From the NCBI GenBank assembly GCA_038251595.1, contig JBBSBC010000017.1:1-30053 (forward strand): a DNA stretch of 30,053 nucleotides, written 5' to 3'. The translations under genes and the position numbers were made by a program. This document shows positions 7,091 to 14,253 of this stretch, piece by piece. Within the stretch, counting starts at the first letter, position 1. Every line of letters begins with the position of its first letter. The notes under the pieces were generated by a model. It had not been told where the DNA came from, did no database searches, and was given only the letters and a program-made list of their open reading frames with translations. This DNA is from JADLCX01 sp038251595. GTDB taxonomy: Bacteria; Planctomycetota; Phycisphaerae; Phycisphaerales; UBA1924.

Positions 7091-7163
7091 TGGAGCGGAA
7101 GAGATTCGAACTCTCGACATCTAGCTTGCAAAGCTAGCGCTCTACCAACTGAGCTACCGCCCC
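7091..7163 (-). tRNA. tRNA-Ala, anticodon TGC
   Basis: The minus strand folds as a full cloverleaf of 73 bases. The acceptor arm GGGGCGG pairs with CCGCTCC and includes the G3-U70 wobble that marks alanine tRNAs. The D arm is GCTC/GAGC with loop AGTTGGTA. The anticodon stem CTAGC/GCTAG carries loop TTTGCAA (anticodon TGC). The T arm is GAGAG/CTCTT-like with the TTCGAAT loop, and the discriminator base is A. The CCA end is not encoded. tRNA genes of this kind often serve as integration sites, and the integrase remnant lies on its 3' side. Confidence 0.97.
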
Positions 7164-7463
7164 GCGTGGGAAGCCCGGTGAGCGGGCTGGAAAACTGAAG
7201 GCTACAAACCGAGGCCGCCAATGACGCGGCAAGGACTCCGCATAATAGGACATCGAACGGACTTTTTCTGGAGAGAGTCGGGGTCCAGAGATCACGTTCC
7301 GACGGGCGCCTTGAGAGGGATCGATTCGGCTGGAGCCTTGTCTCGCCCGCCGCAAGCAAGCATCAGCGAGCACGCCGCTCAAGCGTAGCAGTAATGCCCG
7401 TGCGATCACGATGACCCGCGATCATGAAACAATCGTGGTGCGCCACCCGCTGCCCCGTGACAA

Positions 7464-7526
7464 TGACTCCATGACTCCATGACTCCATGACTCCATGACT
7501 CCATGTCTCCATGTCTCCATGTCTCC
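7464..7526. repeat. 8-bp tandem repeat, nearly eight copies
   Basis: Five copies of TGACTCCA (7464-7503) are followed by two copies of TGTCTCCA and a partial TGTCTCC (to 7526). Copies are exact apart from the single A-to-T change, which divides them into two blocks. The minus strand would read as a MESWSHGV-type peptide repeat, but the surrounding frame does not look coding. Confidence 0.9.
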
Positions 7527-7828
7527 TCCGCCTGCGCCGCGGCCTGGTGGGCGATCATTTCTTGCATTCGCGATACTCACCCACTTCGTCAGCCCTCCCG
7601 ATTCGACTACCCGCCATGTCATCTTCAGCGCAATTTGTTCAGGCCGCCAGCCGCCGCGCAGGATCCAAACGTGATCCGGAAAGGGACGGGGAATTCGTCC
7701 CCCCTCGGTCGGGGCTCATGCCTCGGCTCCCTTCCTGCCCGACCATCCTTCACCAATCTAGCCTGGCAATCCCAAATATTTTCCGATCACAACCCTTTGT
7801 CTCGTAAGAACTACCGTACTTTAACCAA

Positions 7829-7855
7829 ATTGTCAAGGGCAAAAGTCTGGACAAT
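7829..7855 (+). promoter_or_regulatory. Short inverted repeat upstream of the hypothetical gene at 7938
   Basis: ATTGTC (7829-7834) and GACAAT (7850-7855) are inverted copies 15 bases apart, about 85 bases before the next start codon. TTGTCA at 7830 could act as a -35 box, but no good -10 follows. It may be an operator or chance. Confidence 0.25.
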
Positions 7856-7937
7856 GTACGGTTCCGTCGTACTCTTCACCTGAACCTGACCAGATAAGGA
7901 CATGCCCGCGCACACGCCACCACCCACAGGAGTTCCC

Positions 7938-8375
7938 ATGGCCACCCTTACCACCGGCCCCACCACCGGCCCCACGCCCGCAACCATGTTCTCCGCTTAC
8001 GCCGAGCATCTCCGTGCCGCGCACGCCGAGGCTCTTGACCGCCTGCTCAAGATCATTCGCACATCCGAATCCGAGGCCCAGGTTCGACTCGCCGCCGCGG
8101 CCATTCTTCGTCTGCAAATCCCTCAGGCTCCACTTCTCGAGCAAACTCAGCACGCTGCACCGTCGGTTACCGAATCGCGACCCGAGACTCGCACCACACT
8201 GCCCAAGCCCACGCGCTGCGCACCGCTCACCGCAGGCGAACTCGCCGAACTGTCGCGACTTCTGCCGCACGTCACCCCGGCACGATTCACTTCTCGCCAC
8301 ACACCCGACCACTGGCGCGCCATCATCGCCCTGCGACATCGCGATGCGCACATTCCTCTGCGCGGCGCGGCATAG
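7938..8375 (+). CDS. Hypothetical protein, 145 residues
   Basis: I do not recognise a family. The ATG at 7938 is chosen over the ATG at 7902 because AGGAG lies 5-6 bases upstream of it. The product opens with a Thr/Gly/Pro-rich stretch (MATLTTGPTTGPTPATM). A probable helix follows (YAEHLRAAHAEALDRLLKII, then SEAQVRLAAAAILRL), then a Pro/Thr-rich middle and a C-terminal helical part with an H.PDHWRAIIALRHRDA segment. No signal peptide or membrane helix is visible. The helical A/L-rich part loosely resembles small DNA-packaging or HTH-adjacent proteins, but not enough to name one. It ends 21 bases before the transporter gene and may share its transcript. Confidence 0.6.
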   Translation: MATLTTGPTTGPTPATMFSAYAEHLRAAHAEALDRLLKIIRTSESEAQVRLAAAAILRLQIPQAPLLEQTQHAAPSVTESRPETRTTLPKPTRCAPLTAGELAELSRLLPHVTPARFTSRHTPDHWRAIIALRHRDAHIPLRGAA

Positions 8376-8396
8376 CCCACGCTAACGTCTGTCCTC

Positions 8397-9407
8397 TTGA
8401 CAACGCCCATCACAATAGTCCCCGCTCGCCCTGCACCGGCATTCGGCATCATCACCCTGCTGATGACCCTGCTCGGATGGTCGAGCGTGCCTCTCTTCAT
8501 CACCCATTTCGCCAGCACGATCGATGTGTGGACCAGCAACGGATGGCGCTACGGTTTCGCGGCCATTCTCTGGACACCCGTGCTGATCATTGGTCACGCG
8601 CGGCGAACACTCCCCGCCGGACTCTGGACCGCCGCGCTGGTCCCCGCCGTGCTCAACGCCTTCGGACAGCTCGCCTTCTCGTGGAGCTATTACAATACCG
8701 ACCCCACGACCGCGACCTTTGGTCTGCGTGCGCAGATCGTCTTCGTCGCGATCGGCGCCTACCTCCTGTTTCCCAGCGAACGCGCGGTGCTGCGCCGACC
8801 GGCCGCGTGGGCCGGCATCGCGCTCGTGCTTGTGGGTGTCGCGGGTACCATCCTTCTTGCGCCCGGTGCGAAAGATGGCACACCAACTCACGCATTCGGT
8901 GTCGCGCTCGCGCTCACGGGTGGCGTGCTCTTCGCGGGTTATGCTCTGGCCGTTCGCAAGTTCATGCACAAGTTTCACCCGGTCACGGCCTTTGCCGCGA
9001 TCTCGCAGATCACAGCTTTGCTAACCGTGGCGATGATGCTCGTGATGGCCCACAACCAGCAAACCGGCGTGCGGGATGCGGGCGCGAGTGCATGGGCACT
9101 GCCAAACGATCAGCTCGCCCTTCTCCTGCTCTCATCCATAATCGGCATCGCGCTCGGGCACGTCTTCTACTACATCGCCATCGCTCGCCTCGGTGTCGCC
9201 GTCTCAAGTGGTGTGCTGCAACTCCAACCATTCTGCGTCGCGATCGGCTCGTTCCTCGTGTTCGGCAAGGCTATGACTTCCGGCCAACTCATCAGCGGCT
9301 TACTCGCCGTCGTCGGCGCAACCATGCTGCTCACCGTGCAATGGCGGATCAGCCGCTCGGCACGCGCCGCGGCGGAGCTTACTTTGGCGAGCGCGAACGA
9401 TCATTAA
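8397..9407 (+). CDS. EamA/DMT-family inner-membrane transporter
   Basis: The product has 336 residues and about ten hydrophobic segments arranged as two EamA repeats (roughly residues 15-145 and 165-320). The second repeat carries the family-typical ALGHVFYYIAIARLGVAVSSGVL-like region near 245-270, where a loop-helix precedes the last pair of helices. This is the layout of drug/metabolite exporters that move amino acids, sugars or other small metabolites across the inner membrane. The substrate cannot be told from sequence. The start is TTG at 8397: the next ATG at 8463 would remove part of the first membrane helix. No strong ribosome-binding site precedes it, and translation may depend on the gene 21 bases upstream. 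Confidence 0.85.
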   Translation: MTTPITIVPARPAPAFGIITLLMTLLGWSSVPLFITHFASTIDVWTSNGWRYGFAAILWTPVLIIGHARRTLPAGLWTAALVPAVLNAFGQLAFSWSYYNTDPTTATFGLRAQIVFVAIGAYLLFPSERAVLRRPAAWAGIALVLVGVAGTILLAPGAKDGTPTHAFGVALALTGGVLFAGYALAVRKFMHKFHPVTAFAAISQITALLTVAMMLVMAHNQQTGVRDAGASAWALPNDQLALLLLSSIIGIALGHVFYYIAIARLGVAVSSGVLQLQPFCVAIGSFLVFGKAMTSGQLISGLLAVVGATMLLTVQWRISRSARAAAELTLASANDH

Positions 9408-9422
9408 GAGTTGCCGTCGGCG

Positions 9423-9465
9423 CTCCGGCGGGCAGATTGGCGATCACCATTCCGACCCGCCGGAG
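9423..9465. terminator. Inverted repeat between convergent genes
   Basis: CTCCGGCGGG (9423-9432) and CCCGCCGGAG (9456-9465) are perfect 10-bp inverted copies with a 23-base spacer. They lie just past the transporter stop and before the end of the oppositely oriented gene at 9482. No T tract follows on either strand, so a terminator role is only tentative. Confidence 0.35.
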
Positions 9466-9481
9466 GCCTTTGCGTGCAGAC

Positions 9482-9877
9482 TTAGACTTCGATCCACGAT
9501 CGAACCTCGAACAGAAGTTCAGGCGCAGAATCAACACCGAGCGCGGCCGCCAGCGCGGCTCGCAACAGTGGGCGCGCACGGCGCATCCGTTCGAGCGCCG
9601 AGGCCTGGCAGAAATAGACACCGGCGCAACGCGGTTGCAACAAGACGCGCAGACAGAGGCCATCGAGATCGGGCTCGACACCATGAACTTCCAGCACTTC
9701 GAGCACGGCATCTTCGACAAACGCGCGCAGTGCGGAGTTCAAGAGCGATGCCAACACACCCATACCGCGCTCGGGCACACTGGCCAACCTGACCCTCGGC
9801 TCGAAGTACGAGACCAAAGGCTCGACAGCGGGCGCGCAACGATCGCTCTGAACCACGTTGTTGAGGTTCTTGAACAC
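9482..9877 (-). CDS. Hypothetical protein, 131 residues
   Basis: I do not recognise a family. The start is placed at GTG 9877 (MFKNLNNVVQSDRC), which has a GGAG about 8 bases upstream; an in-frame TTG at 9913 is less likely. The protein is rich in Leu, Val, Ala and Arg with acidic clusters. It has no signal peptide or clear membrane helix. The segment LASLLNSALRAFVEDAVLEV followed by LEVHGVEPDLDGLCLRVLLQ suggests an alpha/beta soluble protein. A TATAAT box on the minus strand (9938-9943) lies about 60 bases upstream, although no good -35 is visible. The gene is convergent with the transporter gene. The frame is the best of several overlapping open frames here, so moderate doubt remains. Confidence 0.5.
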   Translation of the reverse strand: MFKNLNNVVQSDRCAPAVEPLVSYFEPRVRLASVPERGMGVLASLLNSALRAFVEDAVLEVLEVHGVEPDLDGLCLRVLLQPRCAGVYFCQASALERMRRARPLLRAALAAALGVDSAPELLFEVRSWIEV

Positions 9878-9937
9878 GAAACACACTCCAGACAACCCAT
9901 CGCGCCTGTTCAATAGAACATCGGCGCAAGGTCAGAC

Positions 9938-9943
9938 ATTATA
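9938..9943 (-). promoter_or_regulatory. TATAAT -10 box candidate for the 9482-9877 gene
   Basis: The minus strand reads CATTATAATGTCTG here, a perfect -10 hexamer about 60 bases upstream of the chosen start. No matching -35 at 16-18 bases is obvious. The sequence is nearly symmetric (ATTATAAT), so it could also serve the plus strand. Confidence 0.35.
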
Positions 9944-10059
9944 ATGACTCAGAACTATACAGGTGAGTTGACACCGCAGATCGGGCCCGGAGTGGATCAC
10001 GCTGGATCACATGGGGCACGTTTGCAGAGTGTCGGACGAGGATTCAGGGATAATTTTGG

Positions 10060-10131
10060 TCAGATGCGCGTCTGCGACATCACGACTTCAACCCGGCCCG
10101 GAAGCATCGTCGTCAGATTATTGTTGTCCAT
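10060..10131 (-). CDS. Small ORF, 23 codons, strong ribosome-binding site
   Basis: On the minus strand AAAGGAG (10142-10148) lies about 10 bases before ATG at 10131. The frame reads MDNNNLTTMLPGRVEVVMSQ and ends TRI before TGA at 10060-10062. It sits in an otherwise empty 360-base gap between mfd and the hypothetical gene at 9482-9877, in the same orientation. It could be a real microprotein, a leader peptide or the stump of a longer gene. No family is recognised. Confidence 0.35.
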   Translation of the reverse strand: MDNNNLTTMLPGRVEVVMSQTRI

Positions 10132-10234
10132 CAGCGATACTCCTTTCCGGATAAATGGCCCCACCACTTTCCATTTGAACCGAAGACATTACATCAGCAT
10201 GAAGCGCTAGGCAAGCGGTGGTCAAAATATTTTT

Positions 10235-13200
10235 TCAACTCACAGGTTCGAGTTTACGTGTGTTGAGGCGCCGTCTCAGCACGCCCAGCAGCGTTTCGGG
10301 TTCCATCCACGAGGCGGGCGGACGGAAGTAGATCTCCGAGAGTTCTTCACCCGCCTTGGGCTCAAGCACCGTCACGTGCGTGCCGGCACCACCCGCTCCG
10401 GCCTTTGCCACCGATTGATCATGCAGCAACAACCCGATCACCGCGGCTTCGGGGGGAGCCGCGCGAAGGATGACATCCTGCCCGCGAACAGCAATGGCTT
10501 TCACTTTCAAGATGCTCGCCAGCGCACGCAGTTCGGCCATGTCGAGAAGACGCCGCGTCGCGAGGGGTAGCTCTGTGCCGTACGCCTGCTTGAGTTCCTG
10601 CTCGATCCGCTCAAGCTCGTCGTGCGATTGCGCCACGGCGATGCGGCGGTACGCTTCCATGCGTCGCATGTCGCTCGGCACGTAGCGTTTCGGGATCATG
10701 CCCGTTACGCCAATCTCCACGCTGGTCTCGCTGGCTACATGTGTTGGCTCGTTCTTCAGTTCTTTGACGGCGCGATCAAGCAACTGGCAGTACATCTCGT
10801 ATCCGACTGCGGCGATATGCCCCGATTGCTCTGGCCCGAGGATGTTGCCCGCGCCACGAATCTCAAGATCGCGCATCGCGATCTTGAACCCAGCGCCGAG
10901 CATGCTGAACTCTTCAATCGCCTTGAGCCGCTTGAGCGCGGTGTCGTTGACGGTGCGCTCGGGCGAGAGCAACATGTAACAATAGGCACGGTGCTTATAT
11001 CGCCCGACACGACCACGCAACTGGTGCAGGTCGGCAAGCCCGAATCGGTCGGCATCGTTGATGAACATCGTGTTCGCCGTGGCGATATCGATGCCGCTCT
11101 CGATGATGGTTGTGCTGACAAGAATGTCAGCCTCGCGGCGCATGAAGGTCAGCATGACCTGCTCAAGCTCACGATCGGGCATCTGCCCGTGGCCGACAAC
11201 GATCCTCGCGTCGGGCACGAGCCTGTGGATGTCATCGGCCATTGACTGAATGTTGTAGACCCGGTTGTGGACAAAGTAGACCTGACCATCGCGTGCAAGC
11301 TCGCGCGTGATCGCCTGTTGAATGCGTTTGGCATTGAACGGAATCACCTCGGTCACCACCGCGCGTCGATCTACCGGCGCGGTTGCGAGGCTTGAGATGT
11401 CTCTCAGCCCGAGCATGGAGAGGTGCAGCGTGCGCGGGATTGGCGTTGCACTGAGCGTCAGCACATCAACCGTCATGCGCATGCTGAGAAGACGTTCCTT
11501 GTGCTCGACCCCGAATCGCTGCTCCTCATCGACCACCACCAATCCAAGATCCGCAAACTTCACATCCTTGCTCAGCAGTCGGTGCGTACCGATCACCACA
11601 TCCACCTCGCCCTTGCGCACCGCGGCCAGGGTCGCGTTGATCTGCTGGTCGGTCTTGAACCGAGAGAGACTCTCGACCCTGAACGGGTAGTCGGCGAAAC
11701 GGCCCTTGAAGGTGCGCTCGTGCTGCTCGGCCAGCACGGTTGTCGGAACGAGCACGGCCACCTGCTTGCCAAACTCACAGGCCTTGAACGCGGCGCGGAT
11801 CGCCATCTCGGTCTTGCCGTAACCCACATCGCCGCATAGCAGCCGATCCATCGGGCGCGCGCTCGTCATATCGCGCTTGATCTCCGCCATCGCGGCCAGT
11901 TGATCGCCTGTTTCTTGATACGGGAACTCCGCCTCAAACTCCTTCTGCCATGGCGTATCCGCAGGGTAGCGGATACCCGGCAGGTGTCCGCGGGCCGCGC
12001 GGATGCGGAGCATCTCCCCCGCCAGATCCTTTACCGATTCGGAGACCTGCTCCTTCTGCCGCTTCCAGCGCTGGCCACCGAGCGCTGAGAGAGTTGGTGT
12101 GCCGCGACCGCCCATACCGCCAACGTACTTCTGCACCTGATCGATCTTGCTTGCCGGGACGTACATCTTGCTCGAACCGGCAAACTCAAGAATCAGATAT
12201 TCCTCATATCCTTCATCAGGATCAACCGCGCGATCATCCTGAGATGCAGGGCGGCCTTTCCTGGTCGGCTTCTTCTCGCTTGGCAGCACGACCTTCTCGG
12301 TGCGCTTCACCTCGCGCGGTTTCATGGTCGTCAGGCCGAGGAACTGCGCGATGCCGTGGTCGCGATGGACGACGTGTTCACCGGGAGAGAAGTCGAGGAA
12401 CGTATCCATCGCGCGGCCGCCGCGCAATCGACCCGCGCCAGCATCGCCCCGCCGCGCGCCGCCGCGACGTCGCTCGAAGCGGTGCAGGAGTTCGTGATAC
12501 GGAACAACGACCAGCGGGTCGGTATCGCCCCAGACGAACCCGCGGTGCAGATATTGCACGCGGACTTCAATGGCAGTGCGGGCCTGCGGATCTTCCGTTC
12601 GTGGCACGAACTCGGTGATGAGTTCCTGCAAGCGTGAACTTTCGCCCTCATTCTGACAGAGGACGATCACTCGGGCGGACATCGCGGCGAGCTCTTTGAT
12701 CGCTTCGCCCGCATCTTCCGAGAGGGGCGGGAGCGCGGTGACGGGCACGTCAATCACCGCATCGGTGGAAGCCGACGCGGCGGAGAACTGGTTGATCTCG
12801 ATCATTCCGCCGGAACACCGCTCGTTGAGGGCCTTCATCACCGCGGGCGGGCCGATGATCCGACCATCGGTCACGCGCTCGAAGTAGCCGCGTGCCTGTT
12901 CGACGATCTCCATCGTCTCGTGCAGCACACCCAGTGCGCCCTTTGGCACATACTCGAGCACGCTGATCCCCGCGCTTCCGCCGATTGCATCGAACTTTTC
13001 CTTCCCCCCCACCCCCCCACCACCACCACCACCCATCGCGTGATCGACACTGGCACAGACGATCTCGACCGAATCGAGCTTGCGGTCGGATCCCATCGTG
13101 TCGAGATCGATCTCGCTGATGCGTTCAAGATCGTCACCGAAGAAGTCGAACCTGATCGGAACGCCCGCGCCGCCACTGGCTGCTCCGCCGCTGCCGGGGG

Positions 13201-13750
13201 GGAAAACGTCCACGATACCGCCGCGAACGGCGAAGTCGCCGGCTTCCTCGATCGCATCGAGTCGCGTGTAGCCAGCGGCTTCAAGCCACTTGACCAGGAC
13301 CGAGAGCCCGGTCCGCACACCGACACGGAGGGTGAGTGCCAAACCTGCCAGACTCTCGGGGCTTGGGGCGGGCTGCATGAGGGCTTGCACTGGGCAGATG
13401 ATGACGGGCGATTCGCCATCGGCCAATCCACGGAGGCGACGGATCACGGCGAGTCGTTCGGCGAAGAGTTCCATGCTGACCGCGCTCTCGCCGGGCAGAA
13501 CTTCGAGCGCGGGCATCCGTATGGCATCGATACCGGCGGCGTTCAGTTCGTCGGTGGCTTCATCGGCATCATCGATGTGGGCAACGACGAGTATGACTGG
13601 CTTTTGAAGAACTCGACCCACTGCGGCGGCGACGAACGATGTGCTCGAACCCTGTGAACCGCGGATCAGAACTCGACGGCCCGCGCGGCAGGCGCGCACG
13701 GCATCCTGCACTTTGGAGTCCGCCGCGATGGTCTGGATGAGGTCGGCCAA
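10235..13750 (-). CDS. mfd: Transcription-repair coupling factor Mfd
   Basis: Mfd displaces RNA polymerase stalled at DNA lesions and recruits UvrA for nucleotide excision repair. The 1171-residue product is of normal length. Visible in order: the UvrB-like N-terminal region (about 1-330), the RNA-polymerase-interaction CarD-like domain (GEHVVHRDHGIAQFLGL near 450), helicase motif I GDVGYGKTEMA (near 640), the DEEQ box (VVDEEQRFGVEHKE near 738), motif III SATPIPRTL, motif VI QLRGRVGR and the C-terminal TRCF domain. The start is TTG at 13750, with no strong ribosome-binding site. A Gly-rich insertion (MGGGGGGGVGGKE, near 238) coded by C7-A-C7 and CCA repeats is unusual for the family. The gene lies downstream of the ComEA-like gene in the same orientation, 119 bases away. 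Confidence 0.97.
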   Translation of the reverse strand: MADLIQTIAADSKVQDAVRACRAGRRVLIRGSQGSSTSFVAAAVGRVLQKPVILVVAHIDDADEATDELNAAGIDAIRMPALEVLPGESAVSMELFAERLAVIRRLRGLADGESPVIICPVQALMQPAPSPESLAGLALTLRVGVRTGLSVLVKWLEAAGYTRLDAIEEAGDFAVRGGIVDVFPPGSGGAASGGAGVPIRFDFFGDDLERISEIDLDTMGSDRKLDSVEIVCASVDHAMGGGGGGGVGGKEKFDAIGGSAGISVLEYVPKGALGVLHETMEIVEQARGYFERVTDGRIIGPPAVMKALNERCSGGMIEINQFSAASASTDAVIDVPVTALPPLSEDAGEAIKELAAMSARVIVLCQNEGESSRLQELITEFVPRTEDPQARTAIEVRVQYLHRGFVWGDTDPLVVVPYHELLHRFERRRGGARRGDAGAGRLRGGRAMDTFLDFSPGEHVVHRDHGIAQFLGLTTMKPREVKRTEKVVLPSEKKPTRKGRPASQDDRAVDPDEGYEEYLILEFAGSSKMYVPASKIDQVQKYVGGMGGRGTPTLSALGGQRWKRQKEQVSESVKDLAGEMLRIRAARGHLPGIRYPADTPWQKEFEAEFPYQETGDQLAAMAEIKRDMTSARPMDRLLCGDVGYGKTEMAIRAAFKACEFGKQVAVLVPTTVLAEQHERTFKGRFADYPFRVESLSRFKTDQQINATLAAVRKGEVDVVIGTHRLLSKDVKFADLGLVVVDEEQRFGVEHKERLLSMRMTVDVLTLSATPIPRTLHLSMLGLRDISSLATAPVDRRAVVTEVIPFNAKRIQQAITRELARDGQVYFVHNRVYNIQSMADDIHRLVPDARIVVGHGQMPDRELEQVMLTFMRREADILVSTTIIESGIDIATANTMFINDADRFGLADLHQLRGRVGRYKHRAYCYMLLSPERTVNDTALKRLKAIEEFSMLGAGFKIAMRDLEIRGAGNILGPEQSGHIAAVGYEMYCQLLDRAVKELKNEPTHVASETSVEIGVTGMIPKRYVPSDMRRMEAYRRIAVAQSHDELERIEQELKQAYGTELPLATRRLLDMAELRALASILKVKAIAVRGQDVILRAAPPEAAVIGLLLHDQSVAKAGAGGAGTHVTVLEPKAGEELSEIYFRPPASWMEPETLLGVLRRRLNTRKLEPVS

Positions 13751-13869
13751 GCGTGTTCCGTTTCTCTTAGAGCGCGCGGGTGCGCTCGGGTTCCCTGATT
13801 CGAGCGGGCTCCCTGTCGCGAGTGATCTGACTTGAGGTGATGTTATCCGCCGGTCAGACCGGATACTGG

Positions 13870-14253
13870 CTATTCAAGCCTGATGAGAGGCCATAGTTTT
13901 TCGATCGTCTTCGGGCCGATCCCTTTGACGCGTCCGAGGTCTTCGATGCGTTTGAACAGACCGATGCGTTCGCGCTCAAGAATGATGCGATCCGCGAGGG
14001 CGGGGCCAACGCTTGGCAGAAGCTCCAACTCCGTTCTATTGGCGGTGTTGATGTTGATCTTTATGGCCGCGAGGGTTGGGGCAGATGGGGGTGGGTTGGA
14101 AGGTTTGACGGTCGGGATGAGCATGGTGGCTGAGCTGCGCCAAGGTGTCAGGCCCTTGAGCACGGACCATGCAAGCCCGCCGATGCACGCGGCACCGAGG
14201 ATGACGACCGCGCCCCACTTTGCCGGGCCGCGGGTCCAGTCGGAGGGAATCAC
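13870..14253 (-). CDS. ComEA-like helix-hairpin-helix membrane protein
   Basis: The product has 127 residues. An N-terminal membrane helix (about 13-33, WGAVVILGAACIGGLAWSVL) anchors it with the rest outside the cytoplasm. A Pro-rich linker follows, then the ComEA signature ININTANRTELELLPSVG (66-83) with two helix-hairpin-helix motifs (SVGPALADRI and VKGIGPKTIEKL). These bind DNA backbone without sequence specificity. ComEA proteins capture DNA for uptake in competent bacteria, though many short HhH proteins have unproven roles. The GTG start (14253) overlaps the stop of the upstream GH10-like gene as GTGA, so the two are probably translated in a coupled way. No other competence gene is in the window. 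Confidence 0.85.
   Translation of the reverse strand: MIPSDWTRGPAKWGAVVILGAACIGGLAWSVLKGLTPWRSSATMLIPTVKPSNPPPSAPTLAAIKININTANRTELELLPSVGPALADRIILERERIGLFKRIEDLGRVKGIGPKTIEKLWPLIRLE

Larger units (their letters stand above)
7164..7937. other. Gene-poor stretch of about 770 bases
   Basis: No frame here looks like a real gene. On the minus strand, upstream of the tRNA, a TATTAT at 7243-7248 could be part of its promoter. The stretch also holds the 8-bp tandem repeat at 7464-7526, a GGGACG/CGTCCC hairpin near 7680-7705, and a short inverted repeat ATTGTC/GACAAT at 7829-7855 ahead of the small gene at 7938. Confidence 0.5.
9914..10234. other. Intergenic stretch downstream of mfd
   Basis: Apart from the small ORF at 10060-10131 and the TATAAT box near 9938, I see only a short direct repeat (GGATCAC twice near 9993-10010). 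There is no clear terminator for mfd. Confidence 0.45.

Noticed and set aside
7464..7526. Possible CRISPR array
   Set aside because: The unit is only 8 bases with no spacers; it is a simple tandem repeat.
7422..7622. Minus-strand frame with a MESWSHG repeat peptide
   Set aside because: The peptide repeat simply reads the 8-bp tandem DNA repeat; flanking codons show no protein-like features.
8477..9916. Long open frame (479 codons) on the plus strand
   Set aside because: It overlaps the EamA transporter in another frame, is Arg-rich and lacks any recognisable domain.
9944..10210. Plus-strand frame of 88 codons
   Set aside because: No ribosome-binding site and no family features; the minus-strand small ORF inside it has much stronger start signals.
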